Shown: positions 25,240 to 33,970, numbered from the stretch's first letter. The stretch: 46,602 nt of DNA from Acidimicrobiia bacterium (GCA_003231645.1 QIIW01000034.1:1-46602); one strand, 5' to 3'. Translations and numbers: made by a program. The notes: generated from the letters alone by a model not told the origin.

Positions 25240-28082
25240 CACCGGTGCTGGCGACCTGGATCATTCGACAGATCGTCTTCGACGGGGTCATCTCCGGGCT
25301 CGTCTACGGGCTGCTCGCCATGGGAATCGTGCTCATCTACCGGAGCACCAAGGTCATCAACTTCGCGGTCGGCAACATGGGCCTGCCGGGAGCGGCGTTG
25401 TTCGCTCTGCTCATCATCAACTGGTCGGTTCCGTTCTGGGTCGCGCTCGGTCTCGCGCTCGTGGTCGGGTCGCTCGCCAGCACGGTCGTAGAACTGATCG
25501 TCGTGCGCCGCCTGTTCAACAGCCCCCGCGTGATCCTCCTGATGGCCACCGTCGGCATAGCCCAGTTGATGCGGGCGGTGGTGGCATCGTTCCCCGACGT
25601 GAACGGCGCCCAGACCCGCTATCCCGTGGCGGCGGGGAGCACATTCAGATGGATCAACATCCGGGTCTCCGGTACGTCGCTCACGATCCTCGTGGTCGTG
25701 CCCGTGGTGGCGCTCGGGCTCGGCCTGCTGCTCAACCGCACCACGTTCGGCAAGTCGGTCGCCGCGTCGGCCGACAATCCCGACCTCGCCCGCCTCTCAG
25801 GTATCAATCCGAGGGTCGTATCGACGTTCGTATGGACGATCGGCGGACTTCTCTCGACCCTGTCGATGGTCCTGCTCGGCGGGGGTGGCGGGGTGAGCGG
25901 ACTCGACAACCTGGGGCCGTTTACTCTCAGCAAGGCGCTTGCCGCGGCCGTGATCGCCGGCATGGTGTCGTTTCCCAGGGCGATGATCGCCGGGGTCGGT
26001 ATCGGCATCGCACAGAACATCATCGGCTTCAATTTCTTCAACGACCCGGGCCTCATCGATTTTCTGATCTTCATCGCCGTGGCCGTGGCACTGTGGTTCC
26101 AGAGCCGCGGCAGCGACGACAGCGTGATCTCGTTCACCCCCAAGATCCGGCCCATACCGGAGGCGTTGAAGGCGGTGTGGTGGATCCGCCACATGTCGCG
26201 GATCGCCATGGTCGCACTACTCGCCTTCACGGTGGCGATCACCGCAACCCATCAGTGGAACCCACTGCTCGACATCAAGCCGTCACAGTTCCTCACGTAC
26301 ACCCTGATCGTCGGGTTCGCGATCTGTGCCGCTTCGGTCACCGTGGTCACCGGATGGTCCGGCCAGCTGTCGTTGTCGCAGATGGCATTCGCCGGCATCG
26401 GTGCTCTCACCGCCGCCGCACTCGCCCGCGGTTTCGAGCTCGACATCGGCTGGCGAAGCCTGCGGGTGATCCAATTCCAGGCGCCCGCCCTGCCGGCTGT
26501 GATGTCGATCGTCATCGCCACGTTCACCACCGCGATCGTCGCCGCGATCATAGGGGTGGCCGCGTTGCAGGTCCGCGGACTGCTCTTGGCGGTGTCGACT
26601 TTCGTGTTCGCCATCGCGGCCCAGCAGTACATCTACTCCCGACCGTTCTTCAGCGATGGGGAGTCGAGCGTGGTTTTCGAGCGCGGTTCCGCCTTTGGCA
26701 TCGATCTCAGGAGCCAACGCACGTTCTTCTACTTTTCGCTCGTCGGCCTGGTGATCGTGCTGATGCTGCTGTCCCGCCTGCGAAACTCCGGTGTCGGCCG
26801 TCGCACCATCGCGGTGCGCGACAATTCCCACGCCGCGTCGGCCTACACCGTCAACCCCGCCCGCGTGAGACTGATCGCTTTCACTCTGGCCGGGGGAGTC
26901 GCCGGATTCGGCGGTGCCATCCTCGGCAACCTGGTACGCAATATCCGCTACACCGAGACGCTCTTCCAAGTCCAGGACTCGCTCAAAGTGGTGTCCATTG
27001 TGGTCATCGGTGGCCTGGGTTCGGTAGCCGGGCCGCTGCTCGGCGCGCTCTGGGTGCAGGGCCTGCCGGCGTTCTGGAGCTCCAACGACTTGGTCCCGTT
27101 GTTCACCTCCAGTATCGGCCTGTTGATGATCCTCATGTATTTTCCGGGCGGTTTCGCACAGATCGCCTACGGGCTCAGGGGCCGGGTCATCGACTGGGCC
27201 GAGAAACGGCTCGATCAGCCGGACGTGGTCAAGCCAACCTCGGCTCTTCCGGCCTCGGTCAAGCGTGACGCCTCCAGGATCGAGATACCCGAGGTCGTCC
27301 TCGAGGCCAGCGCGATCACCGTCCATTTTGGCGGCAACTATGCCGTGCGCGACGTGCATCTCGACATCCACCGTGATGAGATCGTGGGGTTGATCGGCAC
27401 CAACGGCGCCGGCAAGTCGACGCTCATGAACGCCATCGGCGGATTCGTGCCCTCGACCGGACGCATTCGCCTTCTGGGTCGCGACATCACGCGGCTCTCT
27501 CCGCCGGCTCGAGCCCGGCGGGGTCTCGGCCGCACTTTCCAGGTCGCCACGCTGTTCCCCGAACTCACGGTGAGAGAGACGGTTCAGGTCGCCTTGGAGG
27601 CCCGCTACCGTTCCACGTTCACCGCCACCGCTCTGCTTCTCAACGGAGCTTCGGAGCGCCGGCAGGCCTCGGAGGCGGTGGAGCTGATCGACTTCCTGGG
27701 GCTCGGACGGTATGCCGACACCTACATCTCCGACCTGTCCACCGGTACCTGTCGCATCGTCAAGCTCGCCGGCCTCCTGGCGGTCAACGCCCATCTGCTC
27801 TGCCTCGACGAACCGACCGCCGGCGTAGCCCAACGCGAGACCGAGGCGTTCGGGCCGCTGCTGGCCGAGATCCGCTCGGAGCTCGGAGCTTCAATGCTCA
27901 TCATCGAGCACAACATGCCACTGATAATGAGCATCAGCGATCGTGTCTATTGCCTCGAATCGGGTACCGTCATCGCCGAGGGTCCGCCCGACCGGGTGCG
28001 AAGCGATCCTGCGGTGGTAACGAGTTACCTCGGCACCGCCAAGCGTGCCATCCAGGGCGACGACACAGTCCGGGAGGCCTGA
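25236..28082 (+). CDS. LivH-LivM-LivG fusion: branched-chain-type ABC permease/permease/ATPase
   Basis: One 948-residue chain carries three subunits of a hydrophobic-amino-acid-type ABC importer. Residues 1-300 are the LivH permease (YGLLAMGIVLIYRSTKVINF, GNMGLPGAALFALL). Residues about 320-660 are LivM (VTGWSGQLSLSQMAFAGIGA, then LVRNIRYTETLFQVQDSLKV). Residues about 686-948 are the LivG ATPase with Walker A GTNGAGKST near 720 and Walker B LLCLDEPTAGV near 851. The ABC signature is LSTGTCR rather than the usual LSGGQ-like sequence. Together with the binding protein and the MFS-LivF protein it supplies every part of one importer. The ATG at 25236 overlaps the previous stop (ATGA). Confidence 0.92.
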   Translation: MTPVLATWIIRQIVFDGVISGLVYGLLAMGIVLIYRSTKVINFAVGNMGLPGAALFALLIINWSVPFWVALGLALVVGSLASTVVELIVVRRLFNSPRVILLMATVGIAQLMRAVVASFPDVNGAQTRYPVAAGSTFRWINIRVSGTSLTILVVVPVVALGLGLLLNRTTFGKSVAASADNPDLARLSGINPRVVSTFVWTIGGLLSTLSMVLLGGGGGVSGLDNLGPFTLSKALAAAVIAGMVSFPRAMIAGVGIGIAQNIIGFNFFNDPGLIDFLIFIAVAVALWFQSRGSDDSVISFTPKIRPIPEALKAVWWIRHMSRIAMVALLAFTVAITATHQWNPLLDIKPSQFLTYTLIVGFAICAASVTVVTGWSGQLSLSQMAFAGIGALTAAALARGFELDIGWRSLRVIQFQAPALPAVMSIVIATFTTAIVAAIIGVAALQVRGLLLAVSTFVFAIAAQQYIYSRPFFSDGESSVVFERGSAFGIDLRSQRTFFYFSLVGLVIVLMLLSRLRNSGVGRRTIAVRDNSHAASAYTVNPARVRLIAFTLAGGVAGFGGAILGNLVRNIRYTETLFQVQDSLKVVSIVVIGGLGSVAGPLLGALWVQGLPAFWSSNDLVPLFTSSIGLLMILMYFPGGFAQIAYGLRGRVIDWAEKRLDQPDVVKPTSALPASVKRDASRIEIPEVVLEASAITVHFGGNYAVRDVHLDIHRDEIVGLIGTNGAGKSTLMNAIGGFVPSTGRIRLLGRDITRLSPPARARRGLGRTFQVATLFPELTVRETVQVALEARYRSTFTATALLLNGASERRQASEAVELIDFLGLGRYADTYISDLSTGTCRIVKLAGLLAVNAHLLCLDEPTAGVAQRETEAFGPLLAEIRSELGASMLIIEHNMPLIMSISDRVYCLESGTVIAEGPPDRVRSDPAVVTSYLGTAKRAIQGDDTVREA

Positions 28083-29311
28083 TGATCGACACACTCCGAT
28101 CGGTTCTTCGATTCCGCCGCTTCGAGTCCGACGCCGACCGCCGACGTCTGGCCACCGCCGCCAATGTCGCCGACCTGCGGGGGATGGCGAAGAAGCGGCT
28201 GCCGGGTGGGGTGTTCGACTACATCGACGGTGGAGCGGAAGACGAATACACGCTGGCCGCCAACCAGCAGGCCTACCGCAACGTCGGCCTGCGACCGAGG
28301 GTGCTTTGCGGGCTGTCGGATGTCGACACGTCGGCCACGATTCTCGGTCGCTTCGCTCCGATGCCGCTCGTCTTGGCACCAACCGGGTTCACACGAATAG
28401 CCGATCCGCAGGGCGAACTCGCCGTGGCCCGTGCCGCGGCGCGCGCCGGCGTGCCCTACGGCCTCTCCACGCTCTCCACCCGCTCGATCGAAGAGGTCGC
28501 CGATGCCTCCGACAGCGTCACGTGGGGCGGTGGAGGCACCCGTCGACTCTGGTTCCAGGTCTACACATGGCGCGACAAGGGACTCGTGAAGGAGATGGTC
28601 GAGCGGGCGGCCTCCAGCCGATACGAGGCCTTGATACTCACTGTCGACCTGGCCGTACTCGGGCGTCGCGAACGCGACGTGCGCCGCGGCTTCTCGCTGC
28701 CGCCCAAGATCGGACTCGACACGATCATCGACGGCATCCGTCACCCGGCGTGGACATGGAAGTTCGCCAGAAGCGAGCCGATCAGGTTCGCCAACCTGGC
28801 CGGCAGCGGTGCCAATGACGGCACGACGGCGGTCGATCTGGCCGAGTTCACCAACAGCCAGTTTCGGATCGATCTCTCGTGGAGCGATCTCGAATGGTTC
28901 CGATCGATCTGGGATGGCCCGATCGTGGTCAAGGGCATACAGACGGTCGAGGACGCGGTCATCGCTCGCGACGTCGGGTTCGATGCCGTGTGCCTGTCGA
29001 ATCACGGTGGCCGCCAACTCGACGGTGCCCCGGCCACGCTCGACCTCGTCGAGCCGTGTCGTCAGGCGGTCGGCACCGACATCGAGATCATCGTCGACGG
29101 TGGGTCGCGGCGCGGCAGTGACATGCTCAAGGCCCGGGCACTTGGCGCCGACTCGGTGATGGCCGGTCGTACCTACCTCTTCGCGCTCGGGGCCGCCGGT
29201 GAACTGGGCATCGACTTTGTCCTTGATCTCTACCGCACCGGTCTCCACCGCACGATGGCGTTGTGTGGCGTGAGCAGCCTGTCGGAGGTGGATCGGAGCC
29301 TCGTCACGTAA
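28082..29311 (+). CDS. FMN-dependent L-2-hydroxyacid oxidase/dehydrogenase
   Basis: The family oxidises L-lactate, glycolate, mandelate and other L-2-hydroxy acids to 2-oxo acids using FMN. All expected residues are visible in 409 residues: GGVFDYIDGGAEDE near residue 40, VLAPTGFTRI near 98, STLSTRSIEEVA near 128, WFQVYTWRDKG near 157 with the active-site Tyr, LTVDLAVLGRRERDVRRGF near 183, VVKGIQTVEDAV near 280 with the FMN Lys, and SNHGGRQLDGAP near 303 with the catalytic His and Arg. The ATG at 28082 overlaps the transporter stop (TGATG). Co-transcription with the importer suggests that the imported solute, or a product of it, is an L-2-hydroxy acid. Confidence 0.9.
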   Translation: MIDTLRSVLRFRRFESDADRRRLATAANVADLRGMAKKRLPGGVFDYIDGGAEDEYTLAANQQAYRNVGLRPRVLCGLSDVDTSATILGRFAPMPLVLAPTGFTRIADPQGELAVARAAARAGVPYGLSTLSTRSIEEVADASDSVTWGGGGTRRLWFQVYTWRDKGLVKEMVERAASSRYEALILTVDLAVLGRRERDVRRGFSLPPKIGLDTIIDGIRHPAWTWKFARSEPIRFANLAGSGANDGTTAVDLAEFTNSQFRIDLSWSDLEWFRSIWDGPIVVKGIQTVEDAVIARDVGFDAVCLSNHGGRQLDGAPATLDLVEPCRQAVGTDIEIIVDGGSRRGSDMLKARALGADSVMAGRTYLFALGAAGELGIDFVLDLYRTGLHRTMALCGVSSLSEVDRSLVT

Positions 29312-29319
29312 GGGCCTGG

Positions 29320-30408
29320 TCAGTCGGACGCTTCGTCGTTGTGGGTATCGGCGACTTCGTGGGATACCAGTGTGTGGGAGGCGGGAGGATCGGGGATCGG
29401 GTGGTCGCCCTGGTTGCGCAACCACACGGTCTGTTGCGGGAACGGAATCTCGATGCCGGCCGCGTCGAGCGATTCCTTCAGTCGCAGGCGCAGTTCGCGC
29501 TCGACCGACCATTGCTTCGACGGTTCGGTCTTGACCACCAATCTGATGGCGATGCCGGATGCCCCCAGGGACTGCACGCCCCAGACCTCGGGGCGTTCCA
29601 TCAGCTCGTCGCCGCCCCACTCGGGATCGCTCCAGAATTCGTCGGCCACCCGCTGGATCACGCCCTGGGCCAGACGCAGGTCGGTGTCGTAGCTGACCTC
29701 GACGTCGATGAGCGCCCTCGACCACAGCTGCGAATAGTTGCCCACCCGACTGATCTCACCGTTGGGGATGTGCCAGACGGTTCCCTTCACGTCACGGATC
29801 GTCGTGGAACGAAGGCTCACCTTCTCGACGGTGCCGGTGGCATCACCCGCATCGATCACATCACCGACGCCGTACTGATCCTCGATCAGCATGAAGAGCC
29901 CCGAAAGGAAGTCCTTCACCACGGATTGCGCCCCGAACCCGAGTGCGAACCCGCCGATACCGGCTCCCGCGATGAGCGGCGCGAGGTCGATCGACATCTG
30001 GCCCAGGATCAGCAATGCGGCGAACGACCAGATGAGCGCGGTGGTGATGCTTCGGAGCACCAGACCGATCGTCTCGGCCCGAGCCTTGGCCCGCGCCGAC
30101 TCCTTCTCCTCGATGAGAAGCCGACCCGGGCCGCTGGCGCGCAACGCCCGCATCCTGCCGTCGGAGGGGCTGTCGGCGACGCGGGCGGCAAACCCGGCGA
30201 TGGCACGCTGGGCCACCCGCGAGAAGAACCACGCCACGACGACGATGAGCAGTATGCGGATGGGCCGGTCGAGGACCCACTCGGCGGACTTGGCCAGAAA
30301 GTCGTTGCCGGTCCACCCGTAAACCTTCTCGCAGATGTAGGACGAACCGGATGTGCCGCACACGTTGGCGACATCGGTTGAAACGACCTGGGCCGGCGAG
30401 ATTGTCAT
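29320..30408 (-). CDS. MscS-family mechanosensitive channel
   Basis: A tension-gated channel that releases solutes on osmotic downshock. The 362-residue protein has a membrane helix near 50-68, a second near 125-143 (SITTALIWSFAALLILG) and the pore helix region LIAGAGIGGFALGFGAQSVV near 148. The beta-domain follows with VGDVIDAGDATGTVEKVSLR and the hallmark HIPNGEISRVGNYS near 220. The C-terminal alpha/beta domain follows and then a short Pro/His-rich tail. The ATG at 30408 has a TAGTTT box six bases upstream. Its 3' end lies eight bases from the end of the convergent oxidase gene. Confidence 0.93.
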   Translation of the reverse strand: MTISPAQVVSTDVANVCGTSGSSYICEKVYGWTGNDFLAKSAEWVLDRPIRILLIVVVAWFFSRVAQRAIAGFAARVADSPSDGRMRALRASGPGRLLIEEKESARAKARAETIGLVLRSITTALIWSFAALLILGQMSIDLAPLIAGAGIGGFALGFGAQSVVKDFLSGLFMLIEDQYGVGDVIDAGDATGTVEKVSLRSTTIRDVKGTVWHIPNGEISRVGNYSQLWSRALIDVEVSYDTDLRLAQGVIQRVADEFWSDPEWGGDELMERPEVWGVQSLGASGIAIRLVVKTEPSKQWSVERELRLRLKESLDAAGIEIPFPQQTVWLRNQGDHPIPDPPASHTLVSHEVADTHNDEASD

Positions 30409-30414
30409 GGACTG

Positions 30415-30420
30415 AAACTA
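30415..30420 (-). promoter_or_regulatory. -10 box TAGTTT for the MscS gene
   Basis: On the minus strand TAGTTT is followed by six bases and the ATG at 30408, giving leaderless spacing. It lies in the 123-bp divergent region shared with the molybdate operon. Confidence 0.5.
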
Positions 30421-30517
30421 CGGCCGAGGGCCACATCCGCGGTGGACCTCGACCGGCGAGCGGCAGCCCCCACTGCCCACCGCTTCACCACAACTACCGC
30501 ATCTGCGATGAATCTCG

Positions 30518-30523
30518 TATAGT
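30518..30523 (+). promoter_or_regulatory. -10 box TATAGT for the molybdate operon
   Basis: TATAGT, near consensus TATAAT, is followed by eight bases and ATG 30532. No Shine-Dalgarno is present. This is the best -10 match in the window. Confidence 0.6.
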
Positions 30524-30531
30524 TTCCTCGC

Positions 30532-30924
30532 ATGAGCTGGTTTCGCATCGGAGAAGTTGCCCAAATGCTCGGGGTGAGCACCGACACCGTGAGGAGATGG
30601 GCCGACAGCGAACGACTCGTGACCGAGCGGACCGCCGGAGGCCAGCGCCGCGTCGACGGCCGGGAGTTGGCGAGGTTCGCGGTCGAGATGGCCGAAAGCC
30701 CCGACGACCACTCCCGATCGGTGTCGGCCCGCAATCGCTTTCCGGGACTCGTCACCAAGGTCACCCGCGACAGGGTCATGGCCCAGGTCGAGATCCAGGC
30801 CGGGCCCCACCGGGTCGTGTCACTGATCTCATCGGAAGCCGTCGATGACCTCGGGCTCGAACCGGGGGTGCGTGCGGTCGCCTCCATCAAGGCGACCAAC
30901 GTGATCATCGAGCGTCCTGAATGA
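30532..30924 (+). CDS. HTH-TOBE protein, probable molybdate-responsive regulator
   Basis: The 130-residue protein joins an N-terminal MerR/BldC-type helix-turn-helix (WFRIGEVAQMLGVSTDTVRR, then GGQRRVDGRELARF) to a C-terminal TOBE/Mop domain at about 65-130. The latter is recognised by NRFPGLVTKVTRDRVMAQVE and VRAVASIKATNVII. TOBE domains bind molybdate or tungstate in ModE, Mop and ModC. It precedes modABC with a four-base overlap (ATGA), so it is likely the operon's molybdate-sensing regulator, acting on its own promoter. ModC here lacks its own TOBE domain, which makes this protein the only visible oxyanion sensor. The ATG at 30532 is fixed by the -10 box. Confidence 0.85.
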   Translation: MSWFRIGEVAQMLGVSTDTVRRWADSERLVTERTAGGQRRVDGRELARFAVEMAESPDDHSRSVSARNRFPGLVTKVTRDRVMAQVEIQAGPHRVVSLISSEAVDDLGLEPGVRAVASIKATNVIIERPE

Positions 30925-31670
30925 GACGGGCGATCGCCGGCCTCCTGGTCATCTCCGCCGTCGCGGCCGGCTGTGGCCAGACCGGCGGATCAGCCGATCA
31001 AGTGGTGGTGATGGCCGCGTCGTCTCTGGTCGATGTCCTCGGCACGATCGAAAGCGGCGCTCTCGAAGTGAGCCCCGGATCGCCCGACGTGCAGATTCTG
31101 GCCAGCTACGCCGGGAGCAGTGCTCTTGTCGCCCAGCTCCGTGACGGGGCCCACGCCGATGTGCTCATAACCGCCAGTCGAGCGACCATGGAAACCGCCA
31201 TCGACAACGGATCGGTGGCCGGGAGCCCGAGCCTGCTGGCCACCAATCGCCTCGTGCTGGCGGTGGCCAACGGCAATCCCGGCCATGTCTCGTCACTCGC
31301 CGACCTGTCCGACCCGGCGCGGGTGATCGGCCTGTGCGCCCCCGAGGTTCCCTGCGGTGCGCTGGCGGCACGAGCACTCACCGCGCTGGGCATCGACGCG
31401 GCGCCCGACACGTTCGAGCCCAACGTGCGGTCGCTGGCCAACAAGATCAAGCTCGGCGAAATCGACGCCGGTCTGATCTACCGCACCGACGCCATCTCGC
31501 TCGGTATCGACACGATCGACGCGCCGGAACTCAGCCGGTTCTCCACGGAGTATCTCGTAGCCTCGGTGTCCGCCGACCCGCCGGCCCCGGTGACCGACTT
31601 CATCAAACTGATCACTTCTGACCCGTCGGTTCGACAGCTGCTCACCACGCAGGGTTTCACGCTGCCGTGA
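30921..31670 (+). CDS. modA: Molybdate ABC transporter substrate-binding lipoprotein
   Basis: ModA binds molybdate or tungstate outside the membrane and delivers it to ModB. The 249-residue precursor has a short lipoprotein signal ending in SAVAAGC, with lipidation Cys18. The mature domain contains VVVMAASSLVDVLG, SYAGSSALVAQLRDGAHADVL and NRLVLAVANGNPG. These are ModA features, the Ser in AASSL and SSALV being oxyanion contacts by family knowledge. LGEIDAGLIYRTDA near 190 is also typical. The ATG overlaps the regulator stop by four bases, and the modA stop overlaps modB. Confidence 0.92.
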   Translation: MRRAIAGLLVISAVAAGCGQTGGSADQVVVMAASSLVDVLGTIESGALEVSPGSPDVQILASYAGSSALVAQLRDGAHADVLITASRATMETAIDNGSVAGSPSLLATNRLVLAVANGNPGHVSSLADLSDPARVIGLCAPEVPCGALAARALTALGIDAAPDTFEPNVRSLANKIKLGEIDAGLIYRTDAISLGIDTIDAPELSRFSTEYLVASVSADPPAPVTDFIKLITSDPSVRQLLTTQGFTLP

Positions 31671-32455
31671 GTCGACCCCCCACCTCGCAACCCAGGGTCC
31701 TGATCGCGTCGGCGATCACCGCGCTTGTTCTGCTCGTATTGCCGATGGCCGGGATGCTCCAGCGAGTGCCGTGGTCGACGTTGCTCAACCGGCTCGGTGA
31801 TTCTGCGGTCACCGACGCGTTGAGGGTGTCCCTGATCGTCAGCCTGTGGTCCGCCGTCTTGTGCGCGGTGCTCGGCCTGCCTCTTGCGTGGTTCCTGGCA
31901 CGAGTCGAAATGCCGGGCAAGCACGTGTTCCGAGCAGTGGTGCTGCTCCCGATGGTGCTGCCACCGGTGGTCGCCGGAACCGCCCTGCTGTTCGCTCTCG
32001 GCCGACGCGGGCTGGTAGGCCAATGGCTTGATCGATGGTTCGGGATCACCCTCCCCTTCACCACCGCCGGCGCCGTGGTCGCCGCAACATTCGTGGCGCT
32101 GCCGTTCTTCGTGACGACCGTCGAAAGTGGTCTTCGCCAGCACGGCGAATCCCTCGATGAGGCGGCCGCCGCGGCCGGGGCCGGGCCGATGTCGACGTTC
32201 GTCCACGTGACCATCCCGTCGATACGCTCGGCGATCGGCGCCGGAGCGGCACTGTCGTGGGCACGGGCGCTCGGCGAATTCGGTGCCACCGTCACCTTCG
32301 CCGGAAACCTGGGTGGACGCACCCGTACGCTCCCGCTGGCCACCTTTCTGGCACTCGAGAACGACCCGGGCTCGGCCCTCGCCATCAGTGTTCTGCTGAT
32401 GGCGATCAGCCTCATGGTTCTGGTTGCGTTGCGCGGCAGGTGGGTAATGCGATGA
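31667..32455 (+). CDS. modB: Molybdate ABC transporter permease
   Basis: ModB forms the membrane channel of the molybdate importer. In 262 residues there are about five or six helices, from about 11-30 to 235-255. The EAA loop that docks the ATPase reads DEAAAAAGAGPMSTFVHVTI near residue 165, followed by ARALGEFGATVTFAGN near 195, characteristic of ModB/CysT permeases. Start and stop overlap its neighbours by four bases each, so translation of modABC is coupled. Confidence 0.93.
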   Translation: MSRPPTSQPRVLIASAITALVLLVLPMAGMLQRVPWSTLLNRLGDSAVTDALRVSLIVSLWSAVLCAVLGLPLAWFLARVEMPGKHVFRAVVLLPMVLPPVVAGTALLFALGRRGLVGQWLDRWFGITLPFTTAGAVVAATFVALPFFVTTVESGLRQHGESLDEAAAAAGAGPMSTFVHVTIPSIRSAIGAGAALSWARALGEFGATVTFAGNLGGRTRTLPLATFLALENDPGSALAISVLLMAISLMVLVALRGRWVMR

Positions 32456-33084
32456 GAGTGACCGTCGACGGCACCATCAGGCGCGGCGACTGGTCGATGG
32501 ACCTCGATGGCTTCGCAATAGACCCCGGTGTCACTGCAATCGTCGGGCCCAACGGCTTGGGCAAGACCAGCCTGCTCCGACTGATCGCCGGACTCGAGGC
32601 AATCGACAGCGGTCGCATCCGCTTCGACGACGACACGGTCGACGAGCCGGCTACCTCAACCTTCGTTGAATGCCACCTACGACCGGTGTCGATGGTGTTT
32701 CAGGACGTCAGACTGTTTCCGCATCTTCGCGTGGTCGACAACGTGGCGTTTCCCATGCGGCGACGCGGCGCGTCGCGCCAGGTCTCGCGGCGCCAAGCCG
32801 CCGGATTCCTAGGCCGGGTGGGCATGGCGGAACTGGCCCACGCCAGGCCGTCAGAACTCTCGGGCGGGCAGCTTCAGCGGGTGGCGATCGCCCGAGCACT
32901 GGCCACCGAGGCCCGGTTGCTGCTCCTCGACGAGCCTCTCTCGTCGATCGACGAGGCCTCCAAGCCCGGCATCCGTGACCTGTTCACCGGCTCCGTATTC
33001 GAGACCGTCGTATGGGTGACCCATGGAGATGACGATGCCGAATCGGCCGACCGTGTCATCTCGCTGGCAGAATCGACATCGTGA
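32452..33084 (+). CDS. modC: Molybdate ABC transporter ATPase, short form without TOBE domain
   Basis: ModC powers molybdate import. At 210 residues it is well below the roughly 350 of classical ModC, and the C-terminal TOBE domain is absent. Walker A is GPNGLGKTSLL near residue 30, with Leu in place of the more common Ser/Ala/Cys at that position. The Q-loop is MVFQDVRLFPHL near 80, the signature LSGGQLQRVAIARAL near 133, Walker B LLLLDEPLSSID near 156 and the H-loop WVTHGDDDAES near 192. The ATG at 32452 overlaps the modB stop. Loss of the sensor domain fits with the separate HTH-TOBE protein at the head of the operon. Confidence 0.88.
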   Translation: MRVTVDGTIRRGDWSMDLDGFAIDPGVTAIVGPNGLGKTSLLRLIAGLEAIDSGRIRFDDDTVDEPATSTFVECHLRPVSMVFQDVRLFPHLRVVDNVAFPMRRRGASRQVSRRQAAGFLGRVGMAELAHARPSELSGGQLQRVAIARALATEARLLLLDEPLSSIDEASKPGIRDLFTGSVFETVVWVTHGDDDAESADRVISLAESTS

Positions 33085-33854
33085 CCGAGACCGACCCCCT
33101 GTCCAAGTTCCGCCTCGACGACAGGGTGGTCCTGATAACCGGCGCCAGCTCGGGGCTGGGGCAGCGCTTCGCCCGGGTCGCGGCCGCGGCCGGAGCCGCC
33201 GTCGTCGTTGGAGCCCGTCGCCGTGAGCGTCTCGACTCGCTCGTTGATGAACTTCCCGACGCGTTGGCGGTCGAGGTCGACCTGACCGCCGTGGGAAGCG
33301 TCGAGCGGCTGATCGGCGAGGCCACCGGGCGCTACGGGCGCGTCGACGTGCTGGTCAACAACGCCGGAGTGTCGACTGCGGTGGCCGCTCTTGATTTCAC
33401 CGCCGAGGACTTCCGGCGGGAGATCGAGATCGATCTGGTGGTGCCCTACGCGCTCTCCCGGGCGGTGGCCGCCGCCGCCATCTCCGATCGGCGACCGGCA
33501 TCCGTCATCAACGTCGGTTCGGTGTTGGGCACGGTCGGTGGCGGCAAGCTCCGCGTGCCCGGCTACGCGGCGGCCAAGGGTGGGCTCCACAACCTCACCC
33601 GTGAACTCGCATCGGAGTGGGCTCGCAAGGGGGTGAGGGTCAACGCGATCGCTCCGGGCTGGTTTCCCACCGAGATGGCAGCAGAGATGTTCGAGGGCGG
33701 TCGGGCCGGCGCCTACATCGAGGACAACACACCGATGGGTCGCGCCGGTGAACTCGACGAGCTCGATGGTGTGCTGTTGTTCCTGGCCGGCGACGCTTCG
33801 ACGTTTGTCACCGGACAGATCATCCACGTCGACGGCGGTTGGACCGCCGTCTGA
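33081..33854 (+). CDS. Short-chain dehydrogenase/reductase
   Basis: A classical NAD(P)-dependent SDR of 257 residues. The cofactor motif is TGASSGLGQRFA near residue 21, followed by LVNNAGVSTA near 91. The catalytic Ser lies in INVGSVLGTVGG near 142, Tyr and Lys in PGYAAAKGGLHNL near 158. The C-terminus VTGQIIHVDGGWT is typical of 3-oxoacyl-reductase-like members. The GTG at 33081 overlaps the modC stop (GTGA), so it is transcribed with the molybdate genes although no functional link is evident. The substrate is unknown. Confidence 0.9.
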   Translation: MTETDPLSKFRLDDRVVLITGASSGLGQRFARVAAAAGAAVVVGARRRERLDSLVDELPDALAVEVDLTAVGSVERLIGEATGRYGRVDVLVNNAGVSTAVAALDFTAEDFRREIEIDLVVPYALSRAVAAAAISDRRPASVINVGSVLGTVGGGKLRVPGYAAAKGGLHNLTRELASEWARKGVRVNAIAPGWFPTEMAAEMFEGGRAGAYIEDNTPMGRAGELDELDGVLLFLAGDASTFVTGQIIHVDGGWTAV

Positions 33855-33892
33855 CGCCCGACGAACCGGACCACCCGGGAGATTTGTGTGGT

Positions 33893-33938
33893 GGCGCTGG
33901 TGCACACCTTCTCCCCCAAGTGAGTGTGCACCAACGCC
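33893..33938. terminator. Long imperfect inverted repeat between convergent genes
   Basis: GGCGCTGGTGCACAC (33893-33907) pairs with GTGTGCACCAACGCC (33924-33938), 14 of 15 positions, around a 16-nt loop. It lies between the SDR stop and the peptidase stop and may end transcription from both sides, although there is no T-run. A protein-binding palindrome is the alternative. Confidence 0.45.
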
Positions 33939-33945
33939 CCACGGC

Positions 33946-33965
33946 CCGAAACCCTCGGGTTTCGG
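33946..33965. terminator. Perfect hairpin in the same convergent gap
   Basis: CCGAAACCC (33946-33954) is followed after TC by its exact reverse complement GGGTTTCGG (33957-33965). It can form an eight-pair stem with a CTCG-type tetraloop in RNA of either strand. No T-run follows. Confidence 0.5.
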
Positions 33966-33970
33966 ATCGA

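Noticed and set aside
26283..27833. 516-codon minus-strand open frame
   Set aside because: It is antisense to the LivM-LivG part of the fusion, with low-complexity Gly/His/Asp composition.
28025..29725. 566-codon minus-strand open frame
   Set aside because: It is antisense to the FMN hydroxyacid oxidase and has no recognisable motif.
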